The notes beneath the pieces are model-generated. The model saw only the letters and a program-made list of their open reading frames with translations. It did no database searches and had not been told where the DNA came from. The translations under genes were made by a program, and so were the position numbers. A DNA stretch of 64,000 nucleotides. It comes from Mastigamoeba balamuthi (Eukaryota; Evosea; Mastigamoebida; Mastigamoebidae). Location: NCBI GenBank assembly GCA_902651635.1, contig CACRSC010000015.1:631779-695778 (forward strand), given 5' to 3'. Every line of letters starts with the position of its first letter. Position 1 is the stretch's first letter. This document shows, piece by piece, positions 33,205 to 44,666 of the stretch.

Positions 33205-33432
33205 TTGATTGGGATACGCGGTCAGATTCACTCTCGAGATCACACACACCCCGCAAACGAATCCAATTCCGTTCCCCAGAGTTCTCTATTTTCGCAGTGC
33301 ATGCCCACTGCGCCCCTCCGAGCCCACGGCCGTTGTTTTCATTTGCAGATCCGGGGGATCGAGATATCCGCATATTGACAAAATCAACGCCACGGCGCAA
33401 GCGGTAGCCACCCTCGTTCCTGCGAGCCCTCT

Positions 33433-36400
33433 GTGGCGCGGGGAGCTCGCCAAGCGCTCGCGGCGGTGCGGGCCCACCAACGCCTGCGCCTACTGAACCG
33501 CGCGAGCAGGTCGCGCTGCGATGGCCTCGACTTCTCCTCGCCGGACCTCGCGGCCTCGTTGGGGACCGTTGTCGCCGCGTCTGCACACAACGTGCGCTCC
33601 TGCCGGGCCTTCCCTCCTCCCCCGCCCCGCCGCCTGCGCTGAGCGCCGCTGCAGGAGGCCAGCGCCGTGGTCGCGATAGGGTTCAACGAGGCCATGTTCC
33701 TCGGCGTCAACGAGGGCGCGCACGGGGCCACCGGTCAGTAGGACGGCTGGAATTTGAATCTAGGCGGCAAATCAGCTGATTCTCCGGCAAACAGATTTCA
33801 GCGTGCTCGGGACAGCGCCGCTGGGCGACAAGATTGCAGGCACCGGCGTCACGAGGGCCTCGTGCGCCGAGTGGATGGGCGGCCAGCTTCTTGTGGGCGG
33901 CGTAGAGGGGACCGTGGCCATCTTCGACGTCGGAACGACGCAGCACTCGTGCACGTACAAGGCCACGGCCATACACCCCCGTGTCGAGGTTTGTATATGT
34001 GCCACGTCAAGATATCATGATCCGGATAGGGAATCTCAGGTTGCTTGCTCTCAGGGAGGAGTGCTGGAGTACGAAGGCCTCTTCGTGCCGTCGCCCCACG
34101 TGAGGGGCGTTGCCGGGTGTCCCTACGACCCCAACGCATTCGCCACGATCCAGAACGACTACCTGCACCTCTGGCGCAAGGACAGCGCCCTGCGCCCCGC
34201 GGTGTCGCGGCGCGTCACCGAGGGCCCGGCCACGTGCCTCTGCTGGAGCCCCCACGGCAACGCCCTCGCCGCCGTCGCAGACTCGCTGCACTCGCTGCGG
34301 CTCGCCGACGTGCGCGTCGACAAGTGCGTCGTATGGCGCAAGGAGAACGCGCACAAGCAGCCCGCCACCTGCCTCTGCTGGAGCCCGTACGTGCCGCACT
34401 GGCTCGCCTCTGCGGGCGCAGACGCGGTGGTGCACGTGTGGGACGTCAGGTGGCTGGCGCGCCCCGCGGTTACGCTCGCCCAGCACACGTCCCCCGTGCG
34501 CTCTGTCGCGTGGGACCCGCGCCACGCGGAGCTGCTTGCGAGCGGCGGGGCTGACGGCGTGCTGGCTGTCTCGAGCCTGTCCATGCCCCCGCACCACCTT
34601 GTGTGCAGCTACCCGTGCGGGTCCAATGCCGCGATAGGAGGCACGCACGTGTCTCCGCCAGGTCCCCCGTGGGGTGGGGAGCTGACCCTTGGGTTGTGGT
34701 GGGCACAGCGGGGTTCCTGAAGCTGAAGTCGGCCGCGTGCTGCGCGTTCGCGGTCACCGACGTCGGGGGGCTGACGCTGGCGACGATGGACGACACGTTC
34801 GTCGGCCCGCTCGTGCCGTCCAAGTATGCCTCTACGCACCAGAGGGAGCAGGCGGTTGAGCGCCTCGTCTACCTGCGCAAGTTTAAGCACGCGTTCACCA
34901 AGGCCTACGAGCTCGCGAGCGAATACGCCCGCGCCGACAAGTCCGCGCTCAGGTTTTTTTTGCATGCGCGTCTCACAACGCGTGAGCAGGCCCGAGCAGG
35001 CGCTGGCGATTATCGACCTGTGCTACCAGCGCAGGCCGCTGCCGCTGCTGGAGCTCAAGGGCGACGGCTCGGAGCAGCTGGCAAACGCTGACGACGCCAA
35101 GGCCGCGTTCGACGCCGACGCGTTCAGCTGCGCTTACTTCGTGCCCCCCGGGTACCACGAGCGCTACGGCACGCAGATCGACGCCGTGCTGATGCAGGAC
35201 ATCGAGCGCCTGCGCGTCACGGCGGAGCTGCAGACGTACATCGGGATGTCGCGCTTCGACCTCGTGGCGAGCAGGCACACGGAGCTGTGCGACATGCTGC
35301 GCAGCGACCGTGAGTGCATCGGCATCGAGCTGCTGTACAACGTCGTCAAGGCCGCGATGGCCCACGACTACCTGTTCGCCGTCGGCACCATGGGCGTCGA
35401 GTACGCGCGCATCTTCTCCACGAGGCTCGGGTCCAACACGTTCGCCCCCATCGCGCGCCTGCTGCTCTACCCGACCATCTTCGAGGACTCGTCCGCCGCC
35501 GGCGCCGGCGACTACTGCAACGTGGGCGGGTTCGCTCGCGACGACGATACGTCGAGCGTCATGGACCTCGACATCACGCCGTACAACCCCACCGCAGGCT
35601 CCACCGCTCCCGCAGAGCAGCAGCAGTCGCCGCAGCCGCCGCAGCAGCCCACGGGTGCGGACGCGTCTGGCGGGTCTGCGGGTGCAGCCGAGTCGGCGGG
35701 GGGCAGCGCGGGGTCCGGGTCGGACCACGACACGGGGAAGCCCGACACGAGCAGGAGCCCGTCCGGGTCGTCGTCGGCGAGCTCGCCCCACGCCACGCCG
35801 GACACGAGGGGCGAGCGGCGCAACACGGTCGTGGTGCCGCACAAGAGCAAGTACAACGTCGCCAGCCTCATGCGCAGCTCCGACGTGGTCACCGAGCAGC
35901 TCCGCTTCCTCAAGTGACCCTTCTCCCGCGCCTGCCCCTCGCCTTGCCCGAGCGCACGCGCTCACTCATCGCGCTGCAGGTCGTTCATGGAGGCGCTGTG
36001 GGGGCCGCCGCCGGGCACTGCGGCGGACAGGGTCATACAGGTCGTGGAGGAGCGCAAGCCCAGGCAGTACATCATCGGCGTGGCGACCAACGAGGCGTAC
36101 CTCAACGCGCTGCTGCAGCGGCAGTGCTACGACAAGTTCTTCGCGCACGCCACGGAGCTGATGGCGGTGACCGACGGGTTCCCGTTCCACCAGACCGTCG
36201 AGACCGCGATCAACGTACGGTCGCTGGCACTGGGGGGCTGACCCCCTGCGCGTGGGCTAACACCGCTGGGCGGCTGCCCTCACCCCACCGGCACGGCAGT
36301 TCGGATCGCGCGAGTTCCAGAAGCTGCTGCAGGATGGGCTCGCTCCGGACCCCCGGAGGCCGTGGGACACTGACCGCCTCCAGCGAGCGATCTCTTCCGT

Positions 36401-36774
36401 TCGTTCTCTCTCTCTCCCCCCTTCTCTCTTCCCTCTTCTCCCCGGTTTCATTTCCCTGCAACGTCACGGCTGCTGACGTCACACGTGGGAACACACAGAT
36501 GGTGCGCCTGAGCGTGACCAAGACGTGCTGCCCCGAGTGGCTGGCGGAGACGTTCCCCGCGGCCCTGGGCAAGTGCACGGAGCTCGTGTCCAACGCGCTG
36601 CGGCAGCTGCTGGACAACCCGGACCCCACGGTGGAGCAGTCGGGGCGCACGCAGGCCAAGCGCAAGGCGGCGGCCATCTCCGAGGCGGTCGACAAGGCGC
36701 TGGCGGGCGCCCCGAGGCCCGCGCGGGTCGCCGACGCGCTGACGGCGCTCACGCAGGCGCTCGCCAAGTTCTAG
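33433..36774 (+). CDS. WD40-repeat protein with helical and low-complexity C-terminal region
   Basis: The 5' end is unresolved: coding is evident from about 33433, but no in-frame ATG precedes it, so an upstream exon is likely. Exons join in phase: SAHN/EASAVVAIGFNEAM, LRFLK/SFMEALWGPP, ETAIN/FGSREFQ and RAISS/MVRLSV. WD40-type strands include ATCLCWSPHGNALAAVADS, LASAGADAVVHVWDVRWL and VRSVAWDPRHAELLASGGAD. The middle (34750-35530) looks like a helical repeat (FKHAFTKAYELASEYA). A Gln/Pro/Ser/Gly-rich stretch follows, then a further helical end. The total is near 950 residues. I cannot name the family; WD40-plus-solenoid layout is typical of trafficking, ciliary or coat scaffolds. Confidence 0.75.
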
Positions 36775-36993
36775 GAAACACAGGGGAACGGCGTTTCAAC
36801 TCCGAAGGGGCGATATGCCCGCTGGGGGGATATTGTCTTGGGTGGAATCTACTATCTTTCTGAAACCCTTCCACCCAACGGTGCACCTTTTCCACCCGCA
36901 CGTTGTGCATTGAGCCCTCAGTCCGCTATCTATCCCGCACCCTACCCTCCAGGGCGCACACCGCAAACCAAACACACGCGAAGCGAACACCCC

Positions 36994-38439
36994 ATGGCGA
37001 CCACCATCGACGCGACCATCTACGCCAACTTCGTGGCGACCGAGCGCGCTCTCTACACGGCACGCAAGACACGAATGAAACCCGCTCCGTCCTTCAGGGC
37101 TAACCGCTGCCCCCCCTCCCCCCCACCGGCCCACCCACGCACCGCAGCAGTCCAACGGGCAGCTGCCGCACTCGCGGCAGGTGATCGGGGCGCTGGCACC
37201 CAAGTTCGGGGAGGCGGGGCTCGTGCAGGCGCGGGCGCTGNCGGAGCAGGCGTGGGGGTGTCGCTGCGGGACGCGTCGTCGCAGTGGGGACCGTTCTGCA
37301 GCGACATGGTCGAGGAGGTCTCGAGGTTCGCTGCGGCGATCATCACGGCGCTGAGGGCGGGGCAGCCGTGGAGCGCCATGTCGGACGAGGCCTCGCGCAG
37401 GCTCGCCCAGCAGCTCGTGCCCGTCGTGTTCGCGACGGCGGGCGCGCCGGCGCAGGCGCAGGCCGCGCCGCAGGTGCCCGCGTGGTCGCAGCAGCAGTGG
37501 TCGCAGCAGCAGCAGCAGCAGGTGGCGTACCAGATGCAGCAGCCCCTCCAGCCCCAGCAGCCCCAGCAGCAGCAGGTGTTCCAGGTGCCCCCGCAGTACA
37601 CGATGCCGCCGGGAGTGCAGATGCCCCCGCAGCAGCAGCAGCAGGTCGTGGCGCTGACGGCGGAGCTCAAGTCCAAGTCGGCGACGGCCCTGCGCGACGA
37701 GCCCACCCAGGAGCAGAAGAGCCGCTCTATGACCACGCTGCCCCCGCCGCCCGTCTCCCCCAGGCACGGCCCGCAGGCCCCGGGCCTCATCTCGCCGGCA
37801 GTGCTGCCCCCCACCAACCAGCCGCAGCTCCAGATGCAGCAGCAGCAACAGCTCCAGGTGCAGCAGCAGCAACAGCTCCAGATACAGCAGCAGCAGCAAC
37901 TCCAGATGCAGCAGATGCAGATGCAGCAAATGCAGGCCATGCAGCAGCAGCAGCAGCAGCAGCAGATGCAGATGCAAGCCATGCAGCAGAGGCAAGTGAT
38001 GCAGCAGCAGCCCGCGTACCAGACAGCCGCGGCGCCTCAGCAGCAGGCCGTCCAGCCGCAGCAGTCCCAGGAGAAGTGCGCCGGCTGCGGAGGCGCGCTC
38101 TCGGGCCGGTATGTCATGGCCCTGGGAAAGTCGTGGCACGCCGAGCACCTTGTGTGCGCCGAGTGCCACAAGCCGTTCCCTAACGGCGAGTTCGTCGAGA
38201 TTAACGGCAAGCCGTTCTGCAAGACCCACAACTTTGACAACAACGTCAAGTGCGCGGCATGCTGGGGAGTGATCCCAGCCGGCAGGCAGATCGAGGCGCT
38301 CGGCAAGCTGTGGCACCCGGAGCATCTGCTCTGCTCTGGATGCCAGAAGGTCTGCATGACCAAGGACAGCTTCATCGAGAGGCCCCCGAACAAGGTGTTC
38401 TGCAAGCAGTGCGTGGTCAAGATTTTCGGAACCCTGTGA
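36994..38439 (+). CDS. LIM-domain protein with long poly-Gln region
   Basis: ATG 36994 (MATTIDATIYANFVATERAL). After an intron near 37060-37140, SNGQLPHSRQVIGALAPKFG leads to a single N at 37241, where the natural reading changes frame (VSLRDASSQWGPFCSDMVEE follows). The N therefore stands for lost or extra bases. A helical region precedes a long Gln/Pro/Met-rich stretch (37480-38050, many CAG codons). Two C-terminal LIM zinc fingers close the protein: CAGCGGALSGRYVMALG with WHAEHLVCAEC, then CAACWGVIPAGRQIEALG with WHPEHLLCSGC. Tandem LIM domains mediate protein binding, commonly at actin-rich adhesion or cortical structures. It converges on topoisomerase II (158 bp between stops). Confidence 0.88.
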   Translation: MATTIDATIYANFVATERALYTARKTRMKPAPSFRANRCPPSPPPAHPRTAAVQRAAAALAAGDRGAGTQVRGGGARAGAGAXGAGVGVSLRDASSQWGPFCSDMVEEVSRFAAAIITALRAGQPWSAMSDEASRRLAQQLVPVVFATAGAPAQAQAAPQVPAWSQQQWSQQQQQQVAYQMQQPLQPQQPQQQQVFQVPPQYTMPPGVQMPPQQQQQVVALTAELKSKSATALRDEPTQEQKSRSMTTLPPPPVSPRHGPQAPGLISPAVLPPTNQPQLQMQQQQQLQVQQQQQLQIQQQQQLQMQQMQMQQMQAMQQQQQQQQMQMQAMQQRQVMQQQPAYQTAAAPQQQAVQPQQSQEKCAGCGGALSGRYVMALGKSWHAEHLVCAECHKPFPNGEFVEINGKPFCKTHNFDNNVKCAACWGVIPAGRQIEALGKLWHPEHLLCSGCQKVCMTKDSFIERPPNKVFCKQCVVKIFGTL

Positions 38440-38597
38440 AGATGAGACGCGATGCAGGACCTACCCGGCTTTTCACTCCCAGAAAAATAGAATGCGAACG
38501 AACTATATTAGGTCCTCGAAGGAACTGCGTGCGATACACGTGTGCACAACACCCAAGGAACCGATCTACCTGCAGCAACAATCATGACAGTCTGCCC

Positions 38598-41500
38598 TCA
38601 ATCCGAGACGTCGTCGTAGAGTTTGACGTCGTCGGAGTCCTCGGATTCCGCGTAGTTGACGACCTTTCTCGACCTGGTGGACCTGCCACTCCTCGTCTCC
38701 ACCGCAGGCTCCTTGGCGGCCTTGTCCTTGCCATTCGCGTCGGCGTCCGAGGCCGATCCCGCGTCCGAGTCAGAGTCAGCCTTCTTGCTCCTCGCTCTCC
38801 TCGCGGGCGCCCTCTTCTTCTTGGGCTCGTCGTCGTCGTCGTCCTTCTTCGACGACCTCTTCTTGGAGGTGGTCCGCTTCTTCTTGGGCTTCTCGTCCTC
38901 CGAGTCCGACTCGGACGAAGACGAGGCGTTGAAGTCCGACTCGTCGTCCGACGACTCCTGCTTCTTCTTCCTCCCCCTGGACCCCGTACCCCTTGCCGCC
39001 CGCTTGGGCTTCTCGGCAGGCGCCTCCTCCTTCTTGGCCGGCTCCACTGCCGGCTCCTTGGCCTTGTCCTTCTCGCCTGCATCGTCGTCGTCGAGGACAA
39101 TGGGCTCCTGCGCCGAGCTCTTCTTGGCGCTGGCCGCGCGCTTCTTCTCGGGCTTCTCGGCGCCAAAGTCCGAGTCGCTGTCCGACAGGGGCGAGCGCTT
39201 GGTCCTGCTCCTCGCCTTGGGGGCGCTGTCGCTGTCGTCGTCGCCCGACTGCGTGGTCCCCGACTTCTTGAGCCGCGTCAGCCGCGGCTTCTTCGACGCT
39301 GCCGGCCCCGGCGACGTCACCTGCGAGATGCTCTTCCTCCTCTGCTCACCCGCCCTGCGCAGCAGCCGCTGCTCGAGCCCCTCTGCCTCGCTCCCGCTGT
39401 CGCTGCCCGCGTCCTTCTTAGCGGCCGCAGATGCCGCCGGGGCAGGCGTCGAGGCGGGCGCAGGGGTGGACGCTGCAGACGGCGCCGAGGAAGCGGCCGG
39501 CGCAGGCGAGGCAGCAGCCGATGCTGCGGCCGACGAGGATGCCGGCGTTTCCTCCTTGGCGACCTTGCCGAAGTAGTTGGTGATCTTCGACGTCGGCACC
39601 TTTTGCGCCGCCTCCTTGGCCGCCTTGTCCTTGTCCTTGTCCTTGTCCTTGGGGGCGTCGGCCATCTTGCCGGGCATGAGGGCGGGCGCCGCGGTGGGCT
39701 TGGCGGCGGCCCTCTTCCTCGCGGCCGCGGGCACAAAGTCGTCCTCGTCGTCGTCGTCGTCCTTGCGCCGCCTCGCGGGCCCGCGCTTCCTGCCGGCGCC
39801 CTTGCGCGAGGAGACGACCTTGATCTGCTTGGACTTGTCGCCGCTGCGCAGCTCCTCCTCCTCGGTCTTCTCCCACGCCGCCAGCGCCTCGAGGAACGCG
39901 TCCAGGTCGCGCTCGTACAGCTGCTCGAGCGACGTCGCCCTGAGCTCGTCGATCTCGCGGCGCTTGGCCTCGGCCTCGGCGACGAGCGCCTGCACGCGCT
40001 CGAGCGTCAGGCTCCAGAGCTGCATGTTGAGCAGGTAGTCGTAGTCGCTCTTCCTGAACGCCTCGCCCTTGTCGCCCTCGGGCGCCGGCGCCGCCGCCGC
40101 GACGCCGTCGACAATCTCGTCGACGTCGATGCTGACGCCGGCGCCGTCGTCGGCCTTGGCCTTGTCGCCGCCCTTCTTCTTGAGCGTCGCGATGGGGTCG
40201 AACTTCATCTCGACCAGCTGGCGCAGCAGCTCGTCGCGCTTGCGGTTCTTGAGCTTGATCTGCTTGGCGAGCACGGCCTTGATGAACCGCACCTTGTTGT
40301 CCAGCAGGCGCCAGTTCTCCTCCATCGCCGCGATCATGGCCTGCTTGCGCCTGTCGTACATCTCCATGCGGATCTTGAAGAAGTGGCTCGTGATGTCCTC
40401 GGCGCTGGCGTACTGCGTGATGCGGCCCTGCTCGTCAAAGGCCACCATGTTCGAGACGCTCAGCGTGCCCGAGAGCTTGAACTCCTTGAGTATCTCCTCG
40501 TCGCTCATCTCGCGGCAGAGCTCGACGACAAAGTGCACCGTCTCCTCGCCGTGGTACTCGCGGTAGTCCTTTACGATCGGCTGCTTCTTGTCGTCGTCGG
40601 CCATGCGCGACTCGAGGTACTCCTTGTACGTCTGCGTCCACACCTGCAGCGGCAGCTCCGTGATCTCGATCGACGTCGGCGTCAGGCGCTTCCAGATGCC
40701 GTGCGCCCTGTAGTTCTTCGTCTTGGTGTCCACCGTCAGCGCCCCGTTCCACCCCCTGTACCACGGCTGCAGCGGGACCTGCGCCTCGCCCCTGCTCTTC
40801 TTGTCAGCAACTGGCAGCAACGCAACACTTGATGATTGCCCCTGGCGGCAGGCCAGCCCACTCCCTACCGAGCGTCCCCCTCATGATTATCTGGCCAACC
40901 CGTCTTCGCAGTGATGCGTGCGTGCACCGAGTGTCCCCTCCTCCCCGTGTAAAGGCGCAATGAAACGTCCACCCGCATACCCTCCCCCATACAAAGGTGT
41001 CGAGATGGCGCGGGCTGCGGCGCAGACGCACTTGAGGAGGCGGCGGAGGTTGGCGACGATGTCGCGCGGGTTGAAGCAGGGGATGCTGGTGCTCCAGCCC
41101 GTGCCGATGCCCTCGGCGCCGTTGACGAGGACCATGGGGATGACGGGGATGTACCATGTGGGCTCGATCTGCTTGCCCTCCTCGTCGAGGTACGCGAGCA
41201 CCGCGTCGTCGTTGGCGTGGTAGATGTGCCGCGCGATGTCGCCCAGACGCGTGTGGATGTACCTGGCGCTGGCGTGGTCCTTGCCGCCCTGCCGCCTGCT
41301 ACCGAACTGTCCCGACGGGTACAGCACGTTGATGTTGTTGGACCCCACGTAGTTCTGCGCGAGCCCCACGATCGTCTCGTGCAGGCTCTGCTCGCCGTGG
41401 TGGTACGCGCTGAGGCTGCTGACGATGCCGCTCAGCTCGCAGACCTTGAGCTCGCGCCGGATGTTCTTCTTGAGGCAGACGTACATGATCTTGCGCTGCC

Positions 41501-44351
41501 CGGGCTTGAGCCCGTCGACCATCGACGGTATGCTGCGCTCGCAGTCGGCGATCGAGAACAGGATCAGCTCGCGGTTCACAAAGTCGGTGTAGGGGATCTC
41601 GTCCACGTCGTGGTCGAGGTACGTCCCGGGCTCGAACTTGCGCATCCACTCCTTGCGGTCGTCGGCCTTCTTCTTGTTGAACGCGAGGTCGATGGCCTCG
41701 TCGTCGTTGGGCCCCGAGTACGCAAAGTCGATCTGGTGCCTGTCGAGCGCGCCAAAGTACTCCTTGCCCTCGGCGGGGCTGCTGGTACCCAGTCCCTTGT
41801 AGTACTTGATGCGCCACCCCGCCTGCGGCGTCTCCGTGCGCCAGTGCTCGTACTGCGGCATAGTGAAGAAGCATATCTCCTGCTTGCCCTTGGTCGCCTT
41901 GATGATCGGCGTCACAAACTCCACCATGAACCCCGGCACCTTGAGCAGCGACGGCCAGAACGTGTGTATGAAGTTGATCAGCAGCCCCTTGATGTGCGAC
42001 CCGTCAAAGTCCTGCCCAGAGTGCGCGTTGAGTGCTGGCAACAGAGAGAAGGGAGGGCGAGAGCACCTGGTCGGCCATGATCATGAGGTGGCCGTAGCGC
42101 AGCGACGAGATGTCGGTGTACTGCTTGCCGTACTGCAGGCCCATGGCCTTGCAGACGTTCTCGAGCTCGACGTTCTCGAGCACCTGCTTCTTGGTGGCGT
42201 CCCGGACGTTGAGCACCTTTCCGCGCAGCGGGAACACGCCGTAGTTGTCGCGGCCCACGACGCTCAGCCCGCTCAGCGCCAGCGACTTGGCGCTGTCACC
42301 CTCGGTCAGGATCAGCGTGCAGTTGGACGACTTGCGCGTCCCCGCGTTGTTCGCGTCGTCCAGCTTCGCCAGCCCCGCCACGCGCGCCCTCCTCCCGCCG
42401 CCTCCCTTCTTCATGAGCATCTTGTCCTGCTTGGCCGACGCCCACAGCAGTATGGCCTGCACAATCCCGAGCTTCTGCACTGTTGCCCCGACCGGACTGC
42501 CTGTGAGTCGCGAGTGCGAGCAGCGCGGGGGGCCGCGCACCCTTCTTGAGGAAGGTCTCGGAGACGTCGGGCTTGGAGCCGAAGTTGGCGGGCTTGGTGG
42601 TGAGGGTCTCCTTGGTCTGGCTGTCGAACGCGGGGTTCTCGATGAGCGCGTTGACAAAGACCCAGAGGTGGTTCTTGACCTGGAACGGCTTGAGCTGCAG
42701 ACCCTCCTTCTTGCCCTTCTTGTTGGCGTGCTCGAGCAGGTACTTGCTGACGACGCCCGCGACGGCGTCGACGTGCGTGCCGCCGCGCGTGGTGCAGATG
42801 CTGTTGACAAAGCTCACCTGCGCAAACTGCCCGTCGCTCTGCGCAATGGCCACCTCCCACCGCTCGTTGAACCGCTCGATGACGATGCTGCCGCCCTTGC
42901 CCGCCAGCGGGTCCGTCTCCTCGCTGCTCTTGACGTAGAGCGACACGTAGTCCTTGAACGTCTTGACGGCCAGCCGCTTGCCGTCGAGGTAGATCTTCTT
43001 GCCGGGGTTGCACCCCGCAATGTCGTGGACGCGCTTGCGCATCAGCGCCAGCGTGTCCTCGTCGAGCGCCGTCATGCCGAAGCGCGAGAGCTCGGGCCTG
43101 AACGTCACGCGCGTGAACTCGTCCTTGGACGACTTGACGACGGCCGCGTCGACCTGCGTCATGTTATTGCGCCACGTCTGGCGGTACGAGTGCGAGCCGT
43201 CGGCCGTCTCGATCGTGAACTCGAGGCTGAAGATGTTGGCGAGCTTGGCGCCGTAGCCGTTGCGCCCGCCCGTGACCTTCTTGATGTCGTCCGAGTAGTT
43301 GGAGCTCGTCAGCAGGTGCCCGAAGATCATCTCGGGTATGTAGACCTGCTCCTTCTTGTGTATCTCCACGGGGATGCCCATGCCGTTGTTGTACACCTCG
43401 ATCGTGCCCTTGGCCGCGTCGATGGCGACCTTGATCGTGTCGCTGCGCGTGTCGCGCTGGAAGTTGTCCGACGCGTTGACGAGGATCTCGTCAAAGATCT
43501 TGTACAGGCCCGGCACGAAGCTCACCGTCCGCAGCTTCATGCCCTGCGTCGCCTCGTCCCACACCCACATCTCCGTCTCCTGCTTCTCCACCGACCTGTG
43601 CACCGTCGTCCGCAGCAGAAGCAACAGCAGCAGCAGCGGCACAAGAGGGGGTCAGCCAGTCCACCATTCGCGCCAAAGATTTCCACAGGCGATATCAGGA
43701 ATCAGGAATCTGCAGGATATCCTGCTCAGTGGAGAGGGGGGTTTCCCGTACCCGACGTAGGTGTCGGGGCGCTTGAGGATCTGCTCGAGGTGGGTCAGCT
43801 TCTGGTAGACCTCCTCGAGCGGCCGCGCGTCCTTCTTCTTCCTGGGCGACTTGGCCGGCGACTTGGCCGCCGGCGCGTCGCCGGCCTCGAAGTCGGACCC
43901 CGAGTCCTCATCGTCGCTGCTCTCGGCCTTCTTCTTCTTGGCCTGCCGTGGGCCCGTGAGTTGACGCCGAGGGCACTGGGCCGCCGGGCAGAAGAGACTC
44001 CCGCCAAAATAAAAAAATGGGGGGAGGGGGCAATAAGCAGGGGAGCCGGGTGGGACGGGACGGCTGCTACGAGGGCCGGAGAGCGAGGAGGTGGAAAGGG
44101 GGTACCGGGGACTTCTTCTGTGCCTTCTTGGGGGAGACGTCCTTCTCCTCGACAGGGGCCTTGCGCTTGCGGGGGGCCGCGGCCTTCTTGGTCTTCTTCC
44201 CCCCGAAGTCAGAGTCCGACTCAGACCCGAACTGCAGGGCATCGCTGCGTGAGCGCTGTGGGGGGACGCACACGACGGGCGGAGAGAGGAGGCGGGGCGG
44301 AGGGGAGGGGAGGGCGCGCACAGAGAAGTCGCTGTCGTCGTCCGAGGACAT
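38598..44351 (-). CDS. TOP2: DNA topoisomerase II
   Basis: ATG at 44351 (MSSDDDSDFS). Early exons are acidic or basic and lead to RPDTYVG and SVEKQETEMWVWDE. GHKL ATPase motifs follow: DEILVNASDN, GRNGYGAKLANIFS and TRGGTHVD. The TOPRIM domain has EGDSAKSLALSG and ADQDFDGSHIKGLL across a splice junction. The breakage-reunion domain contains GGKDHASARYIHTRL with the active-site Tyr and GAEGIGTGWSTSIP. The C-terminus (38598-39900) is a long charged tail with many KKK, DSDSD and Ala-rich stretches ending VKLYDDVSD. The enzyme passes one duplex through another in an ATP-driven cycle and is needed for chromosome segregation. E2F-like sites lie in its promoter and introns. The usual PRY before the active Tyr reads ARY here. 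Confidence 0.97.
43667..43677 (-). promoter_or_regulatory. E2F-like site in a TOP2 intron
   Basis: Minus strand TTTGGCGCGAA matches the E2F/DP consensus TTTSSCGC. It lies within the intron just before the ATPase-domain exon. Confidence 0.4.
43712..43725. repeat. 14-bp palindrome in a TOP2 intron
   Basis: GCAGGATATCCTGC is a perfect palindrome centred on GATATC, in the same intron as the E2F-like site at 43667. Confidence 0.7.
43999..44009 (-). promoter_or_regulatory. E2F-like site in an early TOP2 intron
   Basis: Minus strand TTTTGGCGGGA, the same core as the promoter-proximal site at 44389. Confidence 0.4.
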
Positions 44352-44388
44352 GCGTGCCCAGGCGGTTTGTGAACGTTATGACGGTAGA

Positions 44389-44400
44389 TTCCCGCCAAAA
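44389..44400 (-). promoter_or_regulatory. E2F-like site just upstream of TOP2
   Basis: TTTTGGCGGGAA on the minus strand, 38 bp upstream of the TOP2 ATG. It is a textbook E2F/DP site (TTTSSCGC), a family conserved in plants, animals and amoebozoans that drives S-phase genes. Confidence 0.6.
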
Positions 44401-44666
44401 TCAAAGATCAAAACCGGGCATAGAATCAAATCAGTGAGTGTTTTCGGCAGCCTTGGTGGGTGGCGGACACAGGATACACAAACAGCGAATTGAATCAACT
44501 GTTATGTGTCGCGAGAATGAAACGTATGAGCCAATGGCCCTTTGAGGAAAATGCGTCACTCGTTTGGTCGTTTCTCTGTATCCATGTTGTTTTCGCGCCC
44601 ATAACGGCACGGCGGGGAATGGTCTAACTCGTGTGGCCCTATTGGGCGTGTACCATTTCTTACACC

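Noticed and set aside
31390-33249. A single long NMNAT reading frame across the gap
   Set aside because: The middle is 628 Ns and both flanks are the same sequence, so the continuous frame is an artefact.
38250-40832. 860-codon plus-strand open frame
   Set aside because: Antisense to the charged C-terminal tail of topoisomerase II, and low complexity throughout; GC-rich codon bias keeps stops rare on the other strand.
42245-44437. 730-codon plus-strand open frame
   Set aside because: Antisense to the topoisomerase II ATPase exons, whose protein motifs are unmistakable on the minus strand.
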